In this document: positions 43,864 through 53,295 of the stretch, in pieces
Layout of the letters: each line of letters begins with the position of its first letter
Position numbering within the stretch: position 1 is the stretch's first letter
Source of the DNA: WTFY01 sp965220875
GTDB taxonomy: Bacteria; Pseudomonadota; Gammaproteobacteria; UBA4575
Direction: 5' to 3'
Length of the DNA stretch: 64,000 nt
NCBI GenBank assembly: GCA_965220875.1
Contig: OZ244849.1
Location: 1,364,001 to 1,428,000 of the forward strand
Translations under genes and position numbers: made by a program
The notes under the pieces: generated by a model
Database searches by the model: none
Told to the model about the DNA's origin: nothing
The model's input: only the letters and a program-made list of their open reading frames with translations

Positions 43864-44826
43864 TTGCCTAGCGAAGTCCATTCCGTAAATATCTCCCTGG
43901 AGCCTGCAGACAATCCGCGACTCGCCAACCTTTGCGGGCCTCTCAACGGGCACCTGCACCAGCTTGAAAAAAGACTCGGTGTTGAAATCAACAACCGGGG
44001 CAACGCCTTTTCGATCAGCGGCGAGGCCAGGGCCACCAATGCAGCGGTCGAGGTTCTAAAGGAACTTTACGATTCTACGAAAGACCAGATTCTCTCCTCC
44101 TCGGACGTGCACCTGCATTTGCAGGAATCCGAGCTTGCGAATATTGCCGAGCAGAATCTCAAGTCTTCCCTTCGCACGGTGCACACCAAGCGCGGCGCCA
44201 TCAAGCCCCGCGGCTTCAACCAGCAACGGTATGTACAGCTGATCGAGGAAAGCGACCTGGTGTTCGGCATCGGCCCTGCCGGCACCGGCAAGACCTATCT
44301 TGCCGTCGCATGCGCCGTCGCGGCACTGGAACGGGACAGGATCCGCAAGCTCGTCCTGGTGAGACCCGCCGTGGAAGCTGGAGAAAGGCTGGGATTCCTG
44401 CCAGGAGATCTAGCCCAGAAGATCGACCCGTACTTGAGGCCCATGTATGACGCCCTCTACGAAATGCTGGGCTATGAGAAAGTCAGCAAGCTCATTGACA
44501 GGAATGTCATAGAAATTGCGCCCCTGGCCTATATGCGCGGGCGGACCCTGAATGATGCCTACATCATCCTGGATGAGGCGCAAAACACCACGATCGAGCA
44601 GATGAAGATGTTCCTGACCCGCATAGGCTTTGGCTCAAAAGCCATAGTGACCGGCGACATCACGCAGATTGACCTGCCCGGCACCAAGGAATCGGGCCTG
44701 AAACACGTCAGGCGGATCCTGGGAGAAACCGAGGGGGTCTCCATTTGCGAGTTCAATGCCCGGGATGTCGTGCGTCATCCGCTGGTCAAGAAAATTATCC
44801 GGGCCTATAGCAATGATCCGGGCTGA
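43864..44826 (+). CDS. phoH: PhoH-family ATPase (YbeZ)
   Basis: YbeZ/PhoH is an ATPase or nucleotidase linked to RNA metabolism and to YbeY. The 320-residue protein starts at TTG 43864 (MPSEVHSVNISLEP); no better ATG exists before the conserved region. Walker A is GPAGTGKTYLAV and Walker B is YIILDEAQN. The usual N-terminal KH-like domain is followed by the RecA-type core. It is followed by ybeY after 14 bases. Confidence 0.96.
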   Translation: MPSEVHSVNISLEPADNPRLANLCGPLNGHLHQLEKRLGVEINNRGNAFSISGEARATNAAVEVLKELYDSTKDQILSSSDVHLHLQESELANIAEQNLKSSLRTVHTKRGAIKPRGFNQQRYVQLIEESDLVFGIGPAGTGKTYLAVACAVAALERDRIRKLVLVRPAVEAGERLGFLPGDLAQKIDPYLRPMYDALYEMLGYEKVSKLIDRNVIEIAPLAYMRGRTLNDAYIILDEAQNTTIEQMKMFLTRIGFGSKAIVTGDITQIDLPGTKESGLKHVRRILGETEGVSICEFNARDVVRHPLVKKIIRAYSNDPG

Positions 44827-44840
44827 CGGGTATCCCGGAA

Positions 44841-45284
44841 GTGGCCGTGTTGCTTGATATCCAGGTGGCGGCTGCAGGCTGTCAGGTGCCCCCCGAGTCG
44901 GAATTCAGGAGATGGGCGGCAGAGATAGACTCTTCAGGCGAAGCGAGCTGGGCCTGTTTGCGAATTGTGGACAGAAACGAGGGCGAGTACCTGAACAGCA
45001 AATACCGCAAGTCCGGCAAGGCCACGAATGTACTGTCTTTTCCTGCCTCCCTGCCGGAAGAACTGGGCATCCGTTTTCTCGGGGACGTAGTCATCTGTGC
45101 GCCCGTAGTGGCCGAGGAGGCCGTTCACCAGGGGAAGGATCTCCGCTCTCACTGGGCGCACCTGCTCGTGCATGGAATTTTGCATTTGCAGGGATTTGTT
45201 CACGATGATGACCAGCGCACCCGGGAAATGGAGGCGCTTGAGATCGGGATACTGAACAGGCTGGGAGTGGACAACCCGTATTGA
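44841..45284 (+). CDS. ybeY: Endoribonuclease YbeY
   Basis: YbeY is a zinc-dependent RNase for 16S rRNA 3' maturation and ribosome quality control. The 147-residue protein has the metal-binding motif HGILHLQGFVH (H-x3-H-x5-H) and the conserved NVLSFPAS region. It begins at GTG 44841. Its location between phoH and corC is conserved in Gammaproteobacteria. Confidence 0.96.
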   Translation: MAVLLDIQVAAAGCQVPPESEFRRWAAEIDSSGEASWACLRIVDRNEGEYLNSKYRKSGKATNVLSFPASLPEELGIRFLGDVVICAPVVAEEAVHQGKDLRSHWAHLLVHGILHLQGFVHDDDQRTREMEALEIGILNRLGVDNPY

Positions 45285-45290
45285 ACGATC

Positions 45291-46139
45291 ATGTCGAAGT
45301 TTCTTGATACAGCCATGCGGTGGCTACACATGCCCGCCTTCCTGAAGACGGTTTTGAAGAAGTACCCGGAAGATCGTGCAGAGATCGTTCAGCTGCTGCA
45401 AAGATCCGAGGCCGGCGGCGTAATAGACAGCGACATTCTGGAAATGATCAAAGGCGCGATCCAGGTGTCCGAGATCCAGGTGAAAAATATCATGATTCCG
45501 CGTTCACAGATGGTGGTCGTGCGCCGGGGCAGCAGCCTGCAGGACATGTTGCCGGTCATCATAGACTCGGCACACTCAAGATTCCCGGTCGTGGGTGAAA
45601 GCAAGGACGAGGTATTGGGCATCCTGCTGGCCAAGGATCTGCTGCGCTATTTCATGCAGGGCAGGCAGGGAGACTTCAGCATGGACGATGTGTTGCGCCC
45701 TGCAGTGGTCGTTCCCGAGTCCAAGCGGGTGAATACACTGCTGAACGAGTTCAAGGACAGCCGCAATCACATGGCGCTCGTTGTGGATGAATACAGTGGA
45801 GTTTCCGGGCTTGTGACGATCGAGGATGTACTGGAACAGATTGTCGGAGACATCACGGACGAGCATGATGTGACGGAGGATCATTACATATTCGAGCATT
45901 CTGAAGGACAGTACGGTGTCAAGGCGTTGACACCCATCGAGGATTTCAACGAGTTTTTCTCCACGCGTTACAGTGACGCGGAGTTCGAAACGTTCGGAGG
46001 CCTGGTGCTGAGCAAGTTTGGTCATCTGCCCAAAAAGGGTGAGCGCATAAAAATTGACCGTTTCATCGTGGAAGTGATGCGTTCAGACCGGCGCAGGCTT
46101 CACCTGCTCAGTGTTTCAAGCAATCCAGAACATTCGTAG
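45291..46139 (+). CDS. corC: CorC-type CBS-domain protein (magnesium/cobalt efflux)
   Basis: The 282-residue protein has two CBS domains (around NIMIPRSQMVVVRRG and HMALVVDEYSGVSGLVTIED) and a C-terminal CorC_HlyC domain. It lacks the membrane domain of CorB, so it is the soluble CorC/YbeX form. The family is linked to Mg/Co tolerance. It starts six bases after ybeY. Confidence 0.94.
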   Translation: MSKFLDTAMRWLHMPAFLKTVLKKYPEDRAEIVQLLQRSEAGGVIDSDILEMIKGAIQVSEIQVKNIMIPRSQMVVVRRGSSLQDMLPVIIDSAHSRFPVVGESKDEVLGILLAKDLLRYFMQGRQGDFSMDDVLRPAVVVPESKRVNTLLNEFKDSRNHMALVVDEYSGVSGLVTIEDVLEQIVGDITDEHDVTEDHYIFEHSEGQYGVKALTPIEDFNEFFSTRYSDAEFETFGGLVLSKFGHLPKKGERIKIDRFIVEVMRSDRRRLHLLSVSSNPEHS

Positions 46140-46193
46140 GAACCAGCACCCAGCAGTTTGCCGGGAAACCGGATAGCATCCTTTCGGTGACAC

Positions 46194-47738
46194 ATGCCCA
46201 TTCTCTCCAGTAGTGTTGCGTTCCTGCTCGCAGCCGCAGCAGGGGCCTTGCTCGTTTGCGGTTTTGCACCGTTTTCATGGTGGTGGCTGACACTTGTCTG
46301 CCCGGCAGCCCTGTACGTCGCCCTCACAGGACGCTCGCCCGGGACTGCATTTCTCCTCGGGCTCGTTTTCGGGCTTGTGTTTTTTGGGCTGGGCATTTCA
46401 TGGACATTCAACAGCATTCACGAGTATGGCCACGCACCGGTATGGCTGGGTATTCTTCTCGTGACGCTCCTGGTGACGGTGCTTGCCCTGTTTCCGGCAG
46501 TTTCTGCACTGCTTTTCTCGAAATTGTGTGCGGGCCAGGCATTGTGCTTTCATGGCGCACTTGCGTTTGCAACACTCTGGACGATTTCAGAATGGGTGCG
46601 TGGCTGGATATTTACCGGCTTTCCGTGGCTGTTGATGGGACACGCACATCATTCAAGCCCGTTACAGGGCGTCGTGCCGATCCTGGGCAGTTACGGCGCC
46701 TCATGGGTCGCGGTGCTCACGGGCTGCCTGGCTGCCGTACTGGTTTTCGCGGCGGCCAGGAAAAAGCTCGTTTCCCTTGCAGTGCTGGTGCTTGCAGCAG
46801 TGCTGATGCTGGTTACCCGTCAACTGGCCTGGACAACCCCGGCCGGAGAGCCGCTCAGTATCGCCCTGGTACAGGGAAACATTTCGCAGGAAGAGAAGTG
46901 GGACCGCACGAAACACGCGGGCATCCTGAACCGGTACAAGCAGCTCAGCGAAGCAAACCTGGATGCAGACATCATCGTGTGGCCGGAATCCGCCATCCCC
47001 ACCTACTTCTACAAGGTCAGGGATTCATTCATCCCGGACCTCGAGGAAATCGCGAGGGAATCCGGCACGGATTTCCTGGTCGGCCTGTTTACCTATGACC
47101 AGCTTACCGGGGGGGTGTACAACTCGTTGATGACCTTTGGCGAGGAGAGAAGCTTTTACTCCAAGCGCCGCCTGGTGCCTTTCGGGGAGTACATTCCCTT
47201 TCGGGACCTCGCAGCGTTCCTGGCACGCCATATCGATCTTCCGATGTCCGACATCTCCGCGGGCGAAGGGCGGCCACTGGTCAAGCTCAAGGGCTACCTG
47301 GTCGGTGCGTCGATCTGCTATGAAGTGGTGTATGGAAACGAAATGATCGAGGCCATGCCTGAGGCAGATTTCCTGGTCAATATCAGCAATGATGCCTGGT
47401 TCGGGGATTCCTATGCACCCGAACAGCATCTGGAGATCTCGCGTTCAAGGGCCATCGAGTCGGGACGCTACCTGTTGCGTGCAACCAGCACGGGGATTTC
47501 GGCGGTAATTGATCCAAAAGGTTTGATTGTGGCCCACTCTTCCCAGTTCCAGGAAGATGTCGTGCGGTCAGAAATCCGGCCGCATGAGGGTCAAACCCCC
47601 TACTCGCGCCTGGGAAACTGGACAATCCTGGCAATCCTGTCCGGTATTTCCCTTATAATCTTGCTTTGTCATTGGCACAGGACTCGATCCGGGACCCTAT
47701 CCTTGAATCGGCCAGATCGCGAGATGAGACATTCATGA
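46194..47738 (+). CDS. lnt: Apolipoprotein N-acyltransferase
   Basis: Lnt adds the third acyl chain to lipoproteins in the inner membrane. The 514-residue protein has six or seven N-terminal hydrophobic segments (about residues 5-215). A periplasmic carbon-nitrogen hydrolase domain follows, with the catalytic Glu (VWPESAIPTY), Lys (YSKRRLVPFGEY) and Cys (GASICYEVVYG). Its stop overlaps the next gene by four bases (ATGA). LptE and other lipoproteins in the window are downstream clients of this pathway. Confidence 0.97.
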   Translation: MPILSSSVAFLLAAAAGALLVCGFAPFSWWWLTLVCPAALYVALTGRSPGTAFLLGLVFGLVFFGLGISWTFNSIHEYGHAPVWLGILLVTLLVTVLALFPAVSALLFSKLCAGQALCFHGALAFATLWTISEWVRGWIFTGFPWLLMGHAHHSSPLQGVVPILGSYGASWVAVLTGCLAAVLVFAAARKKLVSLAVLVLAAVLMLVTRQLAWTTPAGEPLSIALVQGNISQEEKWDRTKHAGILNRYKQLSEANLDADIIVWPESAIPTYFYKVRDSFIPDLEEIARESGTDFLVGLFTYDQLTGGVYNSLMTFGEERSFYSKRRLVPFGEYIPFRDLAAFLARHIDLPMSDISAGEGRPLVKLKGYLVGASICYEVVYGNEMIEAMPEADFLVNISNDAWFGDSYAPEQHLEISRSRAIESGRYLLRATSTGISAVIDPKGLIVAHSSQFQEDVVRSEIRPHEGQTPYSRLGNWTILAILSGISLIILLCHWHRTRSGTLSLNRPDREMRHS

Positions 47739-49159
47739 CGGCATCCATCATCCCTGTCATCCTGTCAGGAGGTTCAGGCACACGACTGTGGCCTCTCTCC
47801 AGAAAGCTTTACCCCAAGCAGTTTATTCCGATCACGGGAGACAAGAGCCTGTTCCAGGCCACGATTGAACGGGTCCGCAGTCTGGAAAATGTCAATGAGG
47901 CGCTGGTGATATGCAATGATGAACACCGTTTCATGGCTGCAGAGCAATTGCGCCGCGCGGGTCTTCCGGCAGAAATTATTCTTGAACCAGCCGGGCGGAA
48001 CACGGCACCGGCCATCACCATAGCGGCCATGCATGCGCTTGACCGGGGTCCCGACGTATTCCTGCTGGTACTTCCAGCCGACCACATCGTGCAGGATACG
48101 GAACAGTTTCGGCTCGCTGTATCCCGCGCCGTACGGGTCGCGGCAGACAGGCTGGTGACTTTCGGCATCGTTCCTGATCGTGCTGAAACCGGCTACGGGT
48201 ACATAAGATACGACGATGCAGCCCCCCTGGGCCCCTCTTCGAACGGGATCTATGAGGTACAGGAATTCGTGGAGAAGCCGGATTCCGAAACGGCCAGGGG
48301 CTTCCTGGAAAGTGGCCGTTACCTCTGGAACAGCGGGCTGTTCCTGTTCTCGGCAGGATTGTACCTGAGTGAAGTCAAGCGCCTGCAAGCGGAGATTTTC
48401 GAGACATGCCAGGAAGCGTATGCAAACCGGACGCGCGACCTGGATTTTGTTCGCCTGGACAGGCAAGCCTTTTCCATGGCCCCCAGCATTTCGGTCGACC
48501 ATGCCGTGATGGAACGTACTGACAAGGCCGCGGTCACGCGGCTGGACAGCGGGTGGAGCGACATAGGGTCCTGGCAGGCCCTCTGGGAGTCCATGTCCCG
48601 GGACGGGCGTGGCAATGCGACATCCGGGGATGTTGTCGAGGAAGACTGCGAGGGGTGCTACATCCGCTCCAGCCATCGCCTTGTGACGGCGGTCGGAACC
48701 AGGGACCTGGTCGTCATTGAGACAGCCGATGCGGTCCTAGTGGCCCCCCGCGAGAAAGCCCAGGAGGTCAGGGACATCGTTGCCCGGCTGCAGGAGGACG
48801 GGCGCAGCGAAGCGGAAATTCATTCCAAGGTCTACCGGCCTTGGGGGACCTATGAAGTCATGGATACCCAGGACAGCTTTCAGGTCAAGCGGATCACGGT
48901 CAATCCGGGCCAGTCTCTTTCATTGCAGATGCATCGCTACCGTGCCGAGCACTGGATCGTCGTAAAGGGAACGGCACGGGTCACCCGGGACGAGGAAGTC
49001 TTCCTGTTGAGCGAGAACGAGTCCACGTATATCCAGGCAGGTACCCGGCATCGTCTTGAAAACCCTGGTCCAGATCTGCTTCAGCTCATAGAAGTCCAGT
49101 CCGGAAGCTACCTGGGTGAGGATGATATCGTGCGATACGAGGATGACTACGGTCGTTGA
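47735..49159 (+). CDS. manC: Mannose-1-phosphate guanylyltransferase / mannose-6-phosphate isomerase
   Basis: This bifunctional-type enzyme makes GDP-mannose for surface polysaccharides. ATG 47735 gives MTASIIPVILSGGSGTRLWP; an earlier start at 47666 lies inside lnt. The 474-residue protein has the pyrophosphorylase signature (LSGGSGTRLWPLSRKLYPKQ), FVEKPD, and a C-terminal cupin isomerase domain (RPWGTYEVMD, then SLQMHRYRAEHWIVVKGTAR). The overlap with lnt implies co-transcription. Its insertion between lnt and leuS is less common and may supply the same surface-glycan programme. Confidence 0.93.
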   Translation: MTASIIPVILSGGSGTRLWPLSRKLYPKQFIPITGDKSLFQATIERVRSLENVNEALVICNDEHRFMAAEQLRRAGLPAEIILEPAGRNTAPAITIAAMHALDRGPDVFLLVLPADHIVQDTEQFRLAVSRAVRVAADRLVTFGIVPDRAETGYGYIRYDDAAPLGPSSNGIYEVQEFVEKPDSETARGFLESGRYLWNSGLFLFSAGLYLSEVKRLQAEIFETCQEAYANRTRDLDFVRLDRQAFSMAPSISVDHAVMERTDKAAVTRLDSGWSDIGSWQALWESMSRDGRGNATSGDVVEEDCEGCYIRSSHRLVTAVGTRDLVVIETADAVLVAPREKAQEVRDIVARLQEDGRSEAEIHSKVYRPWGTYEVMDTQDSFQVKRITVNPGQSLSLQMHRYRAEHWIVVKGTARVTRDEEVFLLSENESTYIQAGTRHRLENPGPDLLQLIEVQSGSYLGEDDIVRYEDDYGR

Positions 49160-49287
49160 TGGATACCGGCATCTTCCAGTGGACGGATCGCCTGGCATCC
49201 GGGGTCGGCAAGTCCTGCCCCGGTGCTGCTTGTTGTTGCCGGGCAAGGCATGCTGGTATTCTTTCGACCTTTCACAAGCTGTAACCG

Positions 49288-51759
49288 ATGCAGAATACGA
49301 GCCCAGCCACATATAACCCGCATGAAATCGAGCCCCTGGTGCAGCAGGAGTGGGACCGGCTCCGGGCCTTTGAAGCGAAAGAAGATGAGCAGCGTGAAAA
49401 GTTTTACTGCCTGTCCATGTTCCCCTACCCGAGCGGACACCTGCACATGGGCCATGTGCGCAATTACACCATTGGAGACGTCATCAGCCGTTACCAGCGG
49501 ATGACCGGGAAGAACGTCATGCAGCCCATGGGCTGGGATGCCTTCGGACTGCCGGCGGAAAACGCAGCGATCCAAAACGGTGTCCCGCCGGCAGAATGGA
49601 CGTATGAGAATATCGCTTACATGCGGACCCAGCTTCGGCGCCTTGGCTATGCCTATGACTGGAGCCGGGAGCTTGCGACGTGCGACCCGAAATATTACCG
49701 CTGGGAGCAGTGGTTTTTTACCAGGCTGTATGAGAAGGGGCTCGTCTACCGGAAAAAGGCCATGGTCAACTGGGATCCTGTCGACCAGACGGTACTCGCG
49801 AACGAACAGGTCATTGAAGGGCATGGATGGAGATCCGGCGCACGGATCGAGCGCAAGGAAGTCACCCAGTGGTTTCTGAAAATCACCGCATATGCCGAAG
49901 ATCTCCTGAAAGACCTGGAACAGCTGGAGGGCTGGCCTGACCAGGTAAAAACCATGCAGGCCAACTGGATTGGCCGTTCGCAAGGTGTGGAAATTGAATT
50001 TGATGTGAGCAGCGAGTACACGCTCAACGTGTTCACGACCCGTCCCGATACGCTGTTCGGCGTGACCTATATTGCGGTCGCCCCGGAACATGAGCTGGCT
50101 GTCCAGGCCGCGGAAGATTCGCCGGAAATTGCTGCGTTCCTGCAGGAATGCGCATCCTCAAGGGTTTCAGAGGCCGAGATCAGCACACTGGAGAAAAAGG
50201 GGATGGATACCGGGCTGCATGCGGTCCATCCCATGACAAAGGAAAGGATTCCGATCTGGATCGCGAATTTTGTACTGATCGAGTACGGCTCGGGTGCCGT
50301 CATGTCCGTGCCGGCTCATGATCAGCGCGACTGGGAATTTGCTGCGGCATTCGGATTGCCGGTGCGGCCCGTAGTGTATCCGGAAAAGGACAGCGACAGC
50401 GTTGACGTCTCTCGGTGTGCATTTCTTGAAAAAGGCTGGTTGCGGAATTCCGCACAGTTTGACGGCTTGGGCTCGGACCAGGCCTTTGGTGCCATTGCAG
50501 AGGAGCTTGAGCGGTGTGGCAAGGGGCAGCGGCTCGTCAATTACCGGCTGCGGGACTGGGGTATTTCCCGACAGCGTTACTGGGGCTGTCCAATTCCCGT
50601 AATAAACTGCAGTCATTGCGGGGCAGTACCGGTTCCCGATCAGGATTTGCCTGTGGTGTTGCCGGAAGAAGTCGATTTCGACAAGGGCTTGTCTCCCCTG
50701 CAGTCGGCCCCGGGGTTTTACGAGGTCCGCTGTCCGAAATGCGGGGGTGCTGCCACGCGAGAACTGGATACGTTTGACACCTTCTTCGAGTCAAGCTGGT
50801 ATTTTGCGCGTTACTGCAGTGTAGACAATGATGCTTCGATGCTGGACGACAGGGCGAGGTACTGGATGCCGGTCGACCAGTATGTGGGGGGAGTTGAGCA
50901 TGCGGTATTGCATCTGCTGTATGCGAGGTTCTTCCAAAAGCTGATGCGCGATGCGGGCATGTCTGCAGAGGATGAGCCGTTCATGAACCTGCTGACCCAG
51001 GGGATGGTGCTGAAAGACGGTGCAAAAATGTCAAAATCCAGGGGCAATACCGTGGATCCCCAGGAACTGATTGACAAATACGGTGCTGACACGGTGCGGC
51101 TCTTTGTGATCTTTGCCGCACCTCCTTCGCATAACCTCGAATGGTCCGACTCCGCGGTCGAAGGCTCCTACCGGTTTATCAACAAGCTGTGGCGTCTGGT
51201 CGAAAGCCATGTTGAGCAAGGGATGGCTCACGGGAACGGCATGGTCCCGGGGGACCTGGGTGCCGAACAGACGGAACTGCGCAGGAAGACTCACGAGACC
51301 ATAAAAAGGGTTACCGACAGCATGGGCAGGCGTTACGCGTTCAATACAGCGGTCGCTTCAAACATGGAACTGGTGAATGCGATTGCGGATTTTGAAGATC
51401 CGTCGCCGACGGGACGCAAGGTCTGCCAGGAAGCGCTGGAAGCGGTGGTCCGGATGCTTGCACCGATCCTGCCGCATGCCTGCCATGTCCTGTGGCATCG
51501 GCTAGGCCATGAAGAACCGGTTTATCGAACCGCCTGGCCCAGTCTGGACAGCAGTGCCCTGAAAAGGGAGGTTGTGGAGATGGTGGTGCAGGTCAACGGG
51601 AAAAAGCGTGGCACGGTCAGTGTGCCTGCGGGCATGGATAACAATGGCATTGAGCAGGCTGCGCGGGACAATGAAAATGTTTTGCGGTTTATTGAAAACC
51701 GTGAGATCACCAAGGTGGTCGTTGTACCGGGTCGAATCGTAAATATTGTTGTAAACTAG
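49288..51759 (+). CDS. leuS: Leucyl-tRNA synthetase
   Basis: LeuRS charges tRNA-Leu. The 823-residue class I enzyme has the HIGH motif within SGHLHMGHVRNY, the CP1 editing domain (about 220-415, with TTRPDTLFGVTY) and the KMSKS loop (GAKMSKSRGN). A zinc-ribbon-like segment (CSHCGAVP...CPKCGG) lies around 445-490. It starts at ATG 49288 after a 128-base spacer with no obvious T-box or attenuator. Confidence 0.98.
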   Translation: MQNTSPATYNPHEIEPLVQQEWDRLRAFEAKEDEQREKFYCLSMFPYPSGHLHMGHVRNYTIGDVISRYQRMTGKNVMQPMGWDAFGLPAENAAIQNGVPPAEWTYENIAYMRTQLRRLGYAYDWSRELATCDPKYYRWEQWFFTRLYEKGLVYRKKAMVNWDPVDQTVLANEQVIEGHGWRSGARIERKEVTQWFLKITAYAEDLLKDLEQLEGWPDQVKTMQANWIGRSQGVEIEFDVSSEYTLNVFTTRPDTLFGVTYIAVAPEHELAVQAAEDSPEIAAFLQECASSRVSEAEISTLEKKGMDTGLHAVHPMTKERIPIWIANFVLIEYGSGAVMSVPAHDQRDWEFAAAFGLPVRPVVYPEKDSDSVDVSRCAFLEKGWLRNSAQFDGLGSDQAFGAIAEELERCGKGQRLVNYRLRDWGISRQRYWGCPIPVINCSHCGAVPVPDQDLPVVLPEEVDFDKGLSPLQSAPGFYEVRCPKCGGAATRELDTFDTFFESSWYFARYCSVDNDASMLDDRARYWMPVDQYVGGVEHAVLHLLYARFFQKLMRDAGMSAEDEPFMNLLTQGMVLKDGAKMSKSRGNTVDPQELIDKYGADTVRLFVIFAAPPSHNLEWSDSAVEGSYRFINKLWRLVESHVEQGMAHGNGMVPGDLGAEQTELRRKTHETIKRVTDSMGRRYAFNTAVASNMELVNAIADFEDPSPTGRKVCQEALEAVVRMLAPILPHACHVLWHRLGHEEPVYRTAWPSLDSSALKREVVEMVVQVNGKKRGTVSVPAGMDNNGIEQAARDNENVLRFIENREITKVVVVPGRIVNIVVN

Positions 51760-51764
51760 CTGCC

Positions 51765-52274
51765 ATGCGTCATTATCTGGGTCTTCTTCTACCATTGCTG
51801 ATCGTATCGGGCATGCTGCAGGGCTGCGGGTTTCGGCTTGCGGGCAGTGGCGGGGATGCCGATAGCGGTATCGAAAGCATCTCGCTGCAGGGTCCCGGTT
51901 CGAGCCGCGTGATGATGCAGTTTACCCGGAATTTTCTTGAGTCAAACAGGATTCGTGTCGTGGACGCCGAACAGGCGTCAGCACGGCTTGAAATCCTGTC
52001 CGAAAGCGCCGAAAAGGAGGTGCTTTCACTGGACAGCGACGGGAAAGCCCGGGAATACGACCTGGTCTTGAACATCGCGTTTGACGTGAAGCGCCCGGAT
52101 GACAGCTATTTGCTCCATGGGCAAAGTATCAGCCTGAACCGGGCCTTTGTTTTTGACAAGCGGGACGTGCTGGGTTCCGCCGAAGAGGAACAGAAGCTGA
52201 TGGATGAGATGCGCAAGCATGCGGCCCGGCTGATCGTCTACCGTTTGCGGGCCATGTCGATTCAGGACGAGTAG
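51765..52274 (+). CDS. lptE: LPS-assembly lipoprotein LptE
   Basis: LptE plugs the LptD outer-membrane channel for LPS export. The 169-residue protein has a signal peptide with lipobox LQGC (Cys21), then the compact LptE fold (GFRLAGSG, ARLEILSESAEKEVLSLD, YDLVLNIAFDV). It begins five bases after leuS, the conserved leuS-lptE arrangement. Confidence 0.94.
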   Translation: MRHYLGLLLPLLIVSGMLQGCGFRLAGSGGDADSGIESISLQGPGSSRVMMQFTRNFLESNRIRVVDAEQASARLEILSESAEKEVLSLDSDGKAREYDLVLNIAFDVKRPDDSYLLHGQSISLNRAFVFDKRDVLGSAEEEQKLMDEMRKHAARLIVYRLRAMSIQDE

Positions 52275-52297
52275 CCGCCCGGCTCAACCGTCACGAC

Positions 52298-53176
52298 TTA
52301 TTCGGTCTGGCCAAGTATCAGCTTTGCAATCGCCGATGAATCCAGGTGACCCTCACCTGAGTCGACGATCTTTTCCAGGTAACCGGAAACAAGATCGGTA
52401 CCCGGCATGGAGATTCCGCACTCGCTTGCGCTGGACTGCGCGATACCCATGTCCTTGTGATGCAGTTCGGCCTTGAATCCGGGCTGGTAGGAATTTTCCA
52501 GCATGCGCCTGCCGTGAACCTCGAGAATCCTGCTGTATGCAAATCCGCCGAGCAGCGCTTCCCGCACTTTTTCCGGGTTCACATCGAGAGATTTTGCCAG
52601 CAAGAAGGCTTCTGCCACTGCAGACATGGTCTGTGCCACAAGAATCTGGTTGCAGGCCTTGGCGACCTGCCCGGCGCCATGCGTGCCGACAAGCGTGATG
52701 TTTTTCCCCAGGCATTGCAGTATGGGCAAGGCCTGGTTGAAGATTTCTTCCCTTCCTCCCACCATGATGGAAAGCGTGGCGTCGATGGCTCCCTGTTCAC
52801 CGCCGGATACCGGGGCGTCCAGCATGTCAATGCGCCTGTCCTGAAGCTGCCTTGCCAGGACCCGGGTGACCTGCGGCGAGATCGTGCTCATGTCCACAAC
52901 AAGATGCCCTTCGCGAGCCCCGTGGATCAGGCCATCTGGACCGCTGACGACCTCCTTCACGTCCGGGGTGTCCGATACGATCGTGATCGTCACCTGGCAG
53001 TGCTGAGCCAGTTCGCGAGGGGTCTTGAAGCGTTCCACGCTGCTCGGTTCAAAGGCTTCAAGTGACTGTTCCCGGCGTGCGTAGAGCCCCAGCCTGTAGT
53101 TGGCCTTGATCAGGTTCATGGCCATGGGCCTGCCCATGATACCGAGGCCGATCATCCCGATTCGATCAATCTTCAT
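52298..53176 (-). CDS. 3-hydroxyisobutyrate dehydrogenase-family oxidoreductase (possibly tartronate semialdehyde reductase)
   Basis: The 292-residue NAD(P)-dependent beta-hydroxyacid dehydrogenase has the Rossmann motif GMIGLGIMGRPMAMNL, the substrate-binding APVSGGEQGA, and the catalytic lysine in GAGQVAKACNQIL (about Lys171). The family includes 3-hydroxyisobutyrate dehydrogenase, tartronate semialdehyde reductase (GarR/GlxR) and glyoxylate/succinic-semialdehyde reductases. No dedicated neighbours settle the substrate. It is on the minus strand between lptE and holA, which are often adjacent, so it is an insertion here. Confidence 0.85.
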   Translation of the reverse strand: MKIDRIGMIGLGIMGRPMAMNLIKANYRLGLYARREQSLEAFEPSSVERFKTPRELAQHCQVTITIVSDTPDVKEVVSGPDGLIHGAREGHLVVDMSTISPQVTRVLARQLQDRRIDMLDAPVSGGEQGAIDATLSIMVGGREEIFNQALPILQCLGKNITLVGTHGAGQVAKACNQILVAQTMSAVAEAFLLAKSLDVNPEKVREALLGGFAYSRILEVHGRRMLENSYQPGFKAELHHKDMGIAQSSASECGISMPGTDLVSGYLEKIVDSGEGHLDSSAIAKLILGQTE

Positions 53177-53295
53177 ATGTGCGATACCGCAAGTCTGATG
53201 GTGGCAGAGCTTAGCAGAGTATTTTACTGTTTATCCGCTTTCCTGTAACTTCTGGACCGGGCAATGGCTTTCGTCCAGTTTCCGGGGCTCCCTGC

